64,000 nt of DNA from assembly GCA_918807975.1 (NCBI GenBank), contig OU964918.1, positions 56,590,477 to 56,654,476 of the forward strand, written 5' to 3'. Source of the stretch: Aplidium turbinatum (Eukaryota; Chordata; Ascidiacea; Aplousobranchia; Polyclinidae). Under the pieces are notes generated by a model, which made no database searches, was not told where the DNA came from, and worked only from the letters and a program-made list of their open reading frames with translations. How positions within the stretch are numbered: the first letter of the stretch is position 1; each line of letters opens with the position of its first letter. The translations under genes were made by a program, and so were the position numbers. Shown piece by piece: positions 56,405-64,000 of this stretch.

Positions 56405-59400
56405 TTAAAGTGCCTCTGACAGAAAAATAAATTTGCGAAATTTACCTAAGATACCAAAAAGGTGACACTAACAAACTTCCCTGACCAGAAAATTGTAAAA
56501 AATATCAACAGGCTACTAAGTTACACGCTTGCAAACTTTCGTTGACATCGACGAATCTGACACTCATTCTATTGCGAAAATAAAAACGGCAACATCGCTG
56601 TGACGTCACCGTAAGCTGGAAGGATACAATCTGTGGTGACTGGTGACTTGGTTAGGTATAGTACGGCTACTGCAAAACGTGAATGTGTGGGGCTCTGTTG
56701 GTCTAAAGCATGTGCAAATTAAGAATTACCGAAATAGAAAAGTGAACTTACTATTACTACCAGGTTTTGATCAAATAGGTGGAGTTTATTTTTATCAAAC
56801 AGCATCTCAATTCAATTGAAATTGCAGTTTCATAGGGCTACAATTTTGATACTTTTTTATTTGTCCTAATCTGGCTATAGCCATTTGCAGTGTAACAACA
56901 GTATCTCATAAACAGTAGGCTACCTTTAATATATGGTTGAGGCAATGCTTAAAAATTGCTGTTCATGTGTATTGTTGTATTTAAAAATATCTATCCCAAA
57001 TTTCCTTGCCAACTGAAAGTATTAAATGCAATAATTCTCATTGTTCAGATGCTTCTCATGTTGCCTCAATCGACTCTTTCTATAATATTATAACTGATGC
57101 TCTCAAAGCAGCTTCTGATAAAATCTTTGTTGGTGTAAAGAAGAAATGTAACATATTTTCTGTTGCTGGTTGGAATAATCATGTTAAGCAAGCTCATGCT
57201 ACTGCCAGAGAAAGTTACATCATGTAGGTGAAAAATGGGAAACAGTGAAATGGTTAACTATATGAGTTGATGCAGAGCAAACGAAAGGAGTTTAAAAAAG
57301 CCTTTCGCCGTTGTAATCATGCCTCTGAACAACATAGAGCAAATGTGCTTGCCTCAGCACTCAACTTGGACAGCTCACATAAGTCATTATGGCAGAAAGT
57401 AAAAAAGTCTACTTGCAAAAAGAGTTCTCTTCCTGTAAATGTTGGTGGAGCACAAGGTCCTGAAGCAATTGCTGAGATGTGAAAACATCATTACAGCTCC
57501 TTGCTAAATTCTAGCAAAACCAACACTGAAAAAGAATTTGTTAACTCATGTATTTCTTCTAGGGATAAATATTACAACTTTTGTTGCAACATGGACACAA
57601 TTGGTTCCTTGCTTGTCAAACTGCCATAAACCGCGCTGCTGGTGCTGACAAAATTTCAGCTGAACATATTGTTTATGCTGATTATTTGTTTTTATATTAG
57701 TGTACTTTTTAATATATATGTGTCTTAGTCATGGCACTGTACCAAATTCTTGCTTGAACACTGTCTTAGTCCCGATTGTAAAGAATTTGAATGGCGACAT
57801 TCAAGATTCAGGTAACTATAGACTTATTGCTCTAGCCACAGTAATCTCAAAACTGTTTGAACGTTTTATGTGAATCATCTATTGCCTTTCTGGAATACCA
57901 GTGACAATCAATTTGGGTTTAAGTCTGGTCATAGTACTGAAATGAGTGTTTTTTAATAAAACAACCAGTGTCCTCTTATATCGGTCATGACACTCCTGTC
58001 TATTCTGTCTTTTTGGATGCTTCAAAAGCCTTCGACAAAGTCAATCATCATTTATTGTTTAAAACGCTTATCACACGTAACGTGCCTACTGCCTATCTAT
58101 TTTGTTCGCTTATTGGAATACTGGTGACCTTTGTGCCTTTATAGTAAAAAAACCATGCAAGTGAGGTGGGAAGGTCACCTGTGCCAATCATTTACTGTGT
58201 CCAGCGGAGTCTGACAAGGTGGGGTGTTAAGCCCCTATCTTTTTGCCGTATATATATATTGATCAGCTTTCTTATCTCAATAAAACAAAAGTTGGTTGCT
58301 ATGTTGGCAACTCTTGTCTAAATCATATTATGTTTCCTGATGACATTTGCTGCATCTCGCCTAGTTTGTGTGGCTTACAAAATTTGTTAGATGTTTGCCA
58401 CAAGTATGCTGTTGAACATGAAATTACTTTCAATTTTAAAAAGTCATTTGGTATGTTATTCTCCCCAAAAAACTTTTATCTTTTACGTGCTCCTCTGCTA
58501 CATCTAGGTAAATCTGAAATTGTGTTCACAGACTCTGTAAAATATCTGGGTGTATTTATTGATAGTTCTCAGATGAAAATTATATTTCAAGGCAAGTACG
58601 CTCTCAGTACTGTGCTGCAAATAATGCAAATCTCAATTTTTCTAAATGCTCACCCGCTGTAAAAAACAGTTTATTTCGTTCTTATTGTAGCCTATGTCGT
58701 TTTACTTATCCCAGTTGTGGAACAAGTTTAGATCTTCTAGTATAAAACGATTACAAGTTGCTTACAATGACTCTTTCAGAATATTGCACAATTTGCCTCG
58801 TTAGGTCAGTGCCCGTGAATATCAAGTAATGAATAATGTAACTACGTTTGATGCTTTATTGAGGAAAAAACATGTTTTCGTTTATTAACCGATTGCATAC
58901 ACTCCTCAAATCGCTTTATATCAGACTTGATGTCATCTGATTGTTTTTATCGTTCTGAATGCTTTCAATTCTTCCAACGCTCATTGTATGTAAATTTGTA
59001 ACAGTAGATAGCCTATTTAGTGAGCTTTTAAACCAACGGCATCCAAGGTGGCTCTCTGTGCATTTTCAGTTTGTGTATTACAGTATTTCGTTGTTTTGTT
59101 TTCGATGTGGACAGCTTTGTCTGACGCAAATAAATATGTGACAGTGTCAGTGACAAAGACCGTGTGGTTTCTTTTTACGCTTTTCCACAAAACAAGGTGC
59201 TGAGAAGAAAATGGTAGAAGTTTTCTTCAAGTATTCGAAAGTAGGATGGGCCATACAAAACTAGTCATATATGTTCTCTTCACTTCACTGAAGATGATTT
59301 TGTTAATACCACTCAAGTAAAAATGGGCTTGAGCAAACTTTACATTTTGAAGGAATTTGCCATAGGCTACCATCTATAACAGCAAAGATGCAACCAGTTG

Positions 59401-59988
59401 CTGATGATGATTTCAGCACTTCTAAACAACAACGTTTACAAAAACGTACCCTTGTACAGGTAAACTAGGCTTTTACATGTATAGACTCTGCTATGTACGT
59501 ACTGAGGGCACATTATGAGAGAGAGAGAGAGAACTTTTATTTATTATGAATAGTGATGATGAATTAAATATGAATTATGATTCGTACAATTTCTTCATTT
59601 TTCACTTCAAGTATATTTTAGGTTTTGTAGGAACGTATCCATTACAGTTTTATTAAACTGTAAAAACCAACAGATCTTTGAAAAAAGCAACCGCTTGTAC
59701 CAACTCCGACTAAACTGTGATCCAGCAATCACATCTAGGAAACGTATGTTTCATCCGTCGCTAAGAACGCCGACTTACAATGACGTAATACCACCAAAGT
59801 CGTCCCAGAGCAGTGAAATATGGAGTTTCGCCTGTGGTGGCGCTGCGGAGCCGTCGTTTGATGTAAATTACGCCCTAACCAGTCGAGCTACGAGGTTAAG
59901 GTTAAAAAGTTTGCTAAGTATGATTCTGCGCAAGGAAATGCTTTAAAAAGTTACTATACTTGGATCCAACCTGTCAGGGGCACTTTAA
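56405..59988 (+). mobile_element. TTAA-flanked TIR element, copy 2
   Basis: Starts TTAAAGTGCCTCTGACAG and ends CTGTCAGGGGCACTTTAA. Long stretches match the copy at 21313-24301 (56420-56960 and 59140-59985). The P2X7-like exons are absent; instead a short unmatched segment with ATGCAACCAGTTGCTGATG.. lies near 59390. It carries a LINE but lacks the hammerhead insertion. Confidence 0.8.
56970..59135 (+). mobile_element. LINE fossil (CR1-like), nested in TTAA element copy 2
   Basis: Flanked by ATGTG (56965-56969, 59136-59140), with the empty site in the other TTAA copy. RT blocks occur in several frames: NYRLIALATVISKLFERF near 57820, DNQFGFKSGHSTEMSV near 57910, VFLDASKAFDKVNHH near 58015, LSPYLFAVYIDQLSYL near 58235, and HEITFNFKKSFGMLFSPKN with DSVKYLGVFID up to 58570. 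Many stops and shifts. It ends with AAATAAAT. Confidence 0.75.
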
Positions 59989-60753
59989 TGGAACTCAATA
60001 AATTTCATAAAATCAAATTTTCTTTTTTACTTTTTTACATGTGCTAGCTGAAGATGCTATTACTAAAGCGAAATTGATTTTTAATAAATTACACTAGACT
60101 AAGAGGTTAGATTGTTGTGCAAATGCCCGCATTTGATGAATGCAAAATAGCAGTACCATCTTGCAAAGCAGCGATAGAAATATTAATTTCACTGCGCCTG
60201 GCAACACAAAAACAGACTCTCAAAGTTGCAACCAAGAGGCGATCTCTACAACGATCGCCATGGTGGCAAGGCAACACAAACAGCATCAACGAACGAGATT
60301 CCAGAATAGATGGCATATCCTTGAGCAGTTGTTCATGTATTACGGGATGGGTATCGCCTAATGTACTGTATGTAGGCTGTAGCACAAGCTAGAATTGGCG
60401 GCTAGTCCATAAGAACTGCAGAGGTTGCAGCCCCTCAATCGTTTTTGTAGGAGAAAGCAAATTTTAGTACAGTAGTATTTTTCCAAAATTTTAATTATTG
60501 CCTTATTCTAACTATGTTTTCCTTTTTTTACAATTCAAAACTACGCTGTTTGTTGTTATTGAAAAAATCTTTATACTCCGATTGAGAAAAGCTTTTTTAT
60601 AGCTTAATCCCATTTTTTCGCATACTTGTAAAGGCTTTGAACCATTGACACACCCCCGGTAACCAAGTTTAACAGAAAGAAATTTTTGGGTGCCCCAAAC
60701 GAATCGGCTGCCCTGGTCATTAACATCATTACACAATGTGATGTCGTGCAAAA
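59989..60753. other. no recognisable gene
   Basis: Overlapping short frames at 60107-60392 on both strands show no family. A stretch at 60590-60650 (AAAGCTTTTTTA..CTTGTAAAGGCTTTGA) resembles 11605-11665 and 6070-6115, so it is probably an old dispersed repeat. Confidence 0.4.
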
Positions 60754-60883
60754 GGGTGCAACCTAGTTCGGACCCTCAGTTCGTACCCTGAAAAGATCGA
60801 GAGAAAAAATTAAAAAAAGCCGAAGTCGCTGATCGCAGTTTAATAGCACAAAGCCGAAGTCGCTGATCGGAGTTTCCGCAAAC

Positions 60884-61370
60884 AAACTCGAGGGCTAGGG
60901 TTAGCGGAAACCGCGGAACTGCGGAAAAATGTTTGCGGAAACTGCGATCAGCGAAGGTTAGAGCAGAGCATAGATTACTCGATGATTAGAGTTAAGGTTA
61001 GCCGAAACTGCGGTTAGCAAAACTGCTGAAAAATGTTTGCGGAAACTGCGATCAGCGAGGGTTAGGGTTAGAGCATAGATTGCTCTATAGTTAGGGTAAA
61101 GGTTAGCGGAAACTGCGGAAAAATGTTTGCGGAAACTGCAATCAGCGAGGGTTAGGGTTAGAGCATGGATTGCTCTATAGTTAGGGTTAGGGTAAAGGTT
61201 AGCGGAAACTGCGGAAAAATGTTTTCGGAAAGTGCGATCAGCGAGGGTTAGGATTAGAGCATAAATTAATCTATGGTTAGAGTTAGGGTAAAGGTTAGCG
61301 GAAACTGCGGTTAGCGGAATCTACGGAAAATGTTTGCGGAAACTGCGATCAGCGAGGGTGAGGGTTAGAG
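60884..61370 (+). repeat. minisatellite, unit roughly 75-100 bp, with GGGTTA words
   Basis: Repeated order: GCGGAAACTGCG, GATCAGCGAGGGTTAGGG, TTAGAGCATAGATT, GTTAGGGTAAAGGTTAGCGG. About five uneven units before the hAT insertion; one more partial unit follows at 63488. Confidence 0.85.
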
Positions 61371-63487
61371 CAGTGGTCTCCAACCTTTTTAACAAGCGAC
61401 CCAATTTAAGCGAAAATGAAGTCAGCATTTACATGCGACCCCATTTTGTTTTCCAATACGGAGAAAAATATTTCAAGTAATGCTGAAACTAAATAGGCCC
61501 AATACGAGTAAGTATGCACAATTACAGCGAAATGTGGCTACACAAAAGTATTCCAAATGATTGTTTTTAAGAAGTTTCACATAACACATGAACGCGATTT
61601 CACCAACACAAAATTGTCAATTTGTTTGAACATTTAATTTGCACTGTCAATGCGATGATGTCTAAAGTGTCTACAACCGCAGTTTCACCCTCACCACCGG
61701 GCGCGGACGAAGAAGCAGGCCAAGACGCCTTAAGACCGGTGTTCCCCAGGGATCTGTTCTGGCTCCACTCCTTTTTAATGTTTACATCCATGACCTTCCA
61801 CCAACAACATCTAAGTTGTATGCCTATGTGACGATCTGGCTATGGTGCATAACGCTTCGGAATGGTCTCCACTGAAAAGGACCCTAACTCAAGATATGGC
61901 TAAGATGTCCGACTACCTCCACAAGTGAAGACTTAAGCTCAGTAAATCTAAAACGGTGTCGACTGCTTTCCATCTAAACAATAAGGAAGCAAAGCATGAG
62001 CTGACCATCAACATCGATAGAAACATTCTGCCCTTTAACCCCACACCAGTCTATCTTGGTGTTAGTTTGGACAGGACTATCACGTACCGACACCACTTGG
62101 AATCACTTCGCAAGAAAGTAACACCACGCGTTGTCCTTATTCGTCGACTGGCAGGTACGAGCTGGGGTGCGACAGCAACAACTCTGCGCACCACTACCCT
62201 GGCTCTTGTCCATTTCACCGCGGAGTACTGCGCCCCTGTATGGTGTCGTAGTACTCATACTCACTTGCTCGACAAACCCATCAACGACGCCTTGCGTATT
62301 GTATCGGGATGCTTGAAACCTACACCTACTAAATATGTACCAGTTCTTTCAGGCATCGCCCCTGCTGAGCTTTGCCGCAAAGCTGCCACACTCTCCCTGG
62401 CTCGCCGGTCACTGGAGCCACACCACGCGCTCCACAGCTACATCACCAGATCGGTAATAAAGAAACGCCTCAACTCGAGAAGCCCCTTTGTCGCTCAAGC
62501 ACAATCCTTGCTGGAACACAACACCAGTGCCTCATCCTGGATCGCCAATACCTGGCAAGAGGAGTGGACAGATAACACCTCCAGACTCCACACCTTTGTT
62601 CCCGACGCTGGACCCATGCCACCAGGAAAGGATCTTAGCCGACCTGCCTGGGTACAGTTGAATCGCCTCCGCACGGGTGTTGGGCGTTTCGCTTCCTTGA
62701 TGCACAAATAGGGCCTATCAACACCTGCGGCATGCAACTGTGGTGCAGAGGAACAGACAGCAGATCACATCCTCTACCACTGCCCGACGTTTACTCCTCC
62801 AAGGGCAGTTGGCCTGTCAATGCTGGAGGACTCTACAATCAAGTGGCTGCTCGAAGAATGACCGGACATTTGACCCCAATAAAATGTAGTCCAAAAAACA
62901 ACCTCTCATACGAAAGAAGAAGAATGCGATGGTTTTAATTTGGTCAAGAACGTCATTGGACATAATCTTCAATCCTACATTTTACTGATAGTGAAATTGA
63001 ATTCAAGAGATTGCAATTTACGTTCAAAAAACTCAGATGGTTTATCCATGCAGGCAGCCTGGATGATTTTTTTTCAAAATAACGTTTAAGTTTATTTTTC
63101 TTCGTCGATTCTTCTGCGGAAACTTTATGGCACTTTGGTTTGCGATTTGAATCAGTAAAACCAAGTTTTGAAAAGCCTCGTCATATGATGTTTTTCTGGT
63201 AGTTTTTGCTGCCATTTTTGTATAATATTTAGCTATACTTACTAGCTACAAATTACCATTACTAACTGCAAAGTAAACCGAAAACAGCCGATGAAATGTC
63301 TGCACACTACACCTGCATAAATAATTATTTGCTTGTTCTAGTCACCATGAATAACAAAAAGTTAATCTAAACTAGCATCGTAGTCTCTTTTTTTCATTAA
63401 TAAATTGAGTATGGTGAGTTTTGGCGACCCCAGGAAAAGTTAAGGCGACCCCACTTGGGGTCGCGACCCACAGGTTGGAGACCACTG
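61371..63487 (-). mobile_element. hAT element, 2.1 kb, carrying a LINE
   Basis: Ends CAGTGGTCTCCAACCTTTTT and, reversed, CAGTGGTCTCCAACCTGTGG. A perfect 8-bp TSD GGTTAGAG (61363-61370, 63488-63495). On the minus strand MAAKTTRKTSYDEAF.. from about 63215, and a KSSRLPAWINHLSFL block in another frame, may be the start of a transposase; the rest is gone. Confidence 0.87.
61658..62922 (+). mobile_element. Jockey-superfamily-like LINE, second copy, 5' truncated
   Basis: A 9-bp TSD AATGCGATG (61649-61657, 62923-62931). Encodes the last part of the RT (RLKTGVPQGSVLAPLLFNVYI near 61730, with a loss of register in the YADD region near 61830) and 61956-62711 (HLNNKEAKHELTINI, VYLGVSLDRTITYRHH, LIRRLAGTSWGATATTLRT). 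A TAG at 62709-62711 replaces a Trp codon before the CNCGAEEQTADHILYHC knuckle. It shares domain order with the LINE at 45800. It ends with a purine-rich GAAAGAAGAAG. Confidence 0.87.
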
Positions 63488-63700
63488 GGTTAGAGCATAG
63501 ATTAGCCTATGGTTAAGGTTAGCGGAAACTGCGATCAGCGACTTCGGCTTTGTGCTATCTTTCTCTCGATCTTTTCAGGGGGAAAATTTTAAAATGTTTG
63601 CGGAAACTGCGATCAGCGACTTCCGCTTTTTTTAATTTTTTCTTTAGATCTTTTTAGGGTACGAACTGAGGGTCCGAACTAGGTTGCATCCCGTGCAAAA

Positions 63701-64000
63701 GACGCAATGATTTTTGGGAAGAAAAAAAAGGTGAAAAGCAGTGGAATGGAAGTGATGAAGTGGAATGGATATGGATTTTACGATATTTTTACAATAAACC
63801 AACTTCAAGTGTTCAATATAAGGCCCATAAAAATGGCTTAAAACTCACTAATTTGTACCAATTCAAAACTCACTAATTTGTACCAATCCTTTGCACTTTA
63901 ATTTTTACATAAAAATATCTAACATTTTTCACTAAATATACTGTACCTTTCTCATTTCTACTCCAATTTTAACAATTTTATATACCATCGTTGAAATCGT
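63701..64000. other. no recognisable gene
   Basis: AT-rich. A short tandem AATTTGTACCAATTCAAAACTC-type duplication lies at 63840-63890. Confidence 0.45.

Larger units (their letters stand above)
60754..63692. mobile_element. TIR element with internal minisatellite, carrying a hAT
   Basis: Left end GGGTGCAACCTAGTTCGGAC; right end, reversed, GGGATGCAACCTAGTTCGGA; the inverted repeats run for about 85 bp. A perfect 8-bp TSD GTGCAAAA (60746-60753, 63693-63700). Without the nested hAT it is about 0.8 kb and non-coding. Same family as 41047-42259. Confidence 0.9.

Noticed and set aside
60884-61370. GGGTTA repeats as a chromosome end or internal telomere tract
   Set aside because: The GGGTTA words are part of longer uneven units with GCGGAAACTGCG and lie between transposon inverted repeats with a TSD, so they are element sequence.
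62709-62715. TAGGGCCTA in the second LINE as another TAGGCCTA micro-insertion
   Set aside because: Compared with the other LINE copy, the frame length is kept; it is better explained as TGG to TAG, a single substitution.

Overview
This window is animal nuclear DNA: AT-rich, with short exons that have clean GT/AG borders, tRNA-headed SINEs and many transposons. I think an aquatic invertebrate, possibly a tunicate, is most likely, but the sequence does not settle the taxon. Only three host genes can be supported, all on the minus strand. (1) A SAMHD1-like dNTP triphosphohydrolase, 13 exons over 12446-2276. All HD-domain catalytic residues are present, there is no SAM domain, and the last C-terminal exon(s) were not found. 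(2) A four-exon gene at 38486-36664 for a 192-residue single-pass membrane protein of unknown function. (3) An intronless glutathionyl-hydroquinone reductase (Ecm4/Xi-class GST) at 40948-40019.

Nearly everything else is mobile DNA, often nested, and many borders can be set from target-site duplications (TSDs). Left part: a ZBED-type hAT fossil (1-1558); MITEs, SINEs and hairpin elements in the SAMHD1 introns; then a DUF7869-type transposon fossil broken by two LINEs and a SINE (15797-20411). At 20959-25452 a hAT-like element contains a TTAA-flanked element with a broken P2X7-like cysteine-rich gene, and that element contains a Penelope-like/retrozyme-like insertion. Middle: two related TIR transposons (27433-29446 and 32234-35963) share TAGGGTGT-type ends and encode C-x-x-H transposases. 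The second sits inside a hammerhead-bearing repeat, a complete palindromic copy of which lies at 38909-39260.

Right part: a TIR element with telomere-like repeats carrying a hAT MITE (41047-42259); a hAT containing a hAT (42620-44552); and a three-level nest at 45189-55012, where a hAT transposase gene is split by a LINE, itself split by a whole-looking Ty3/gypsy element (46100-50986) and a second hAT (51839-53127). A second TTAA element (56405-59988) carries a LINE. The window ends with another three-level nest (60754-63692): TIR element, then hAT, then LINE.

The most unusual signals are: two unrelated families of hammerhead ribozyme motifs, each present as an inverted pair inside a long palindrome; a family of small perfect-hairpin elements, two of which sit 11 and 19 bp from SAMHD1 5' splice sites; paralogue comparisons suggesting that short GGCTA/GGCCTA insertions at TA create the TAGGCTA/TAGGCCTA words scattered through the window; and a changed GTP-binding pocket in the SAMHD1 protein.
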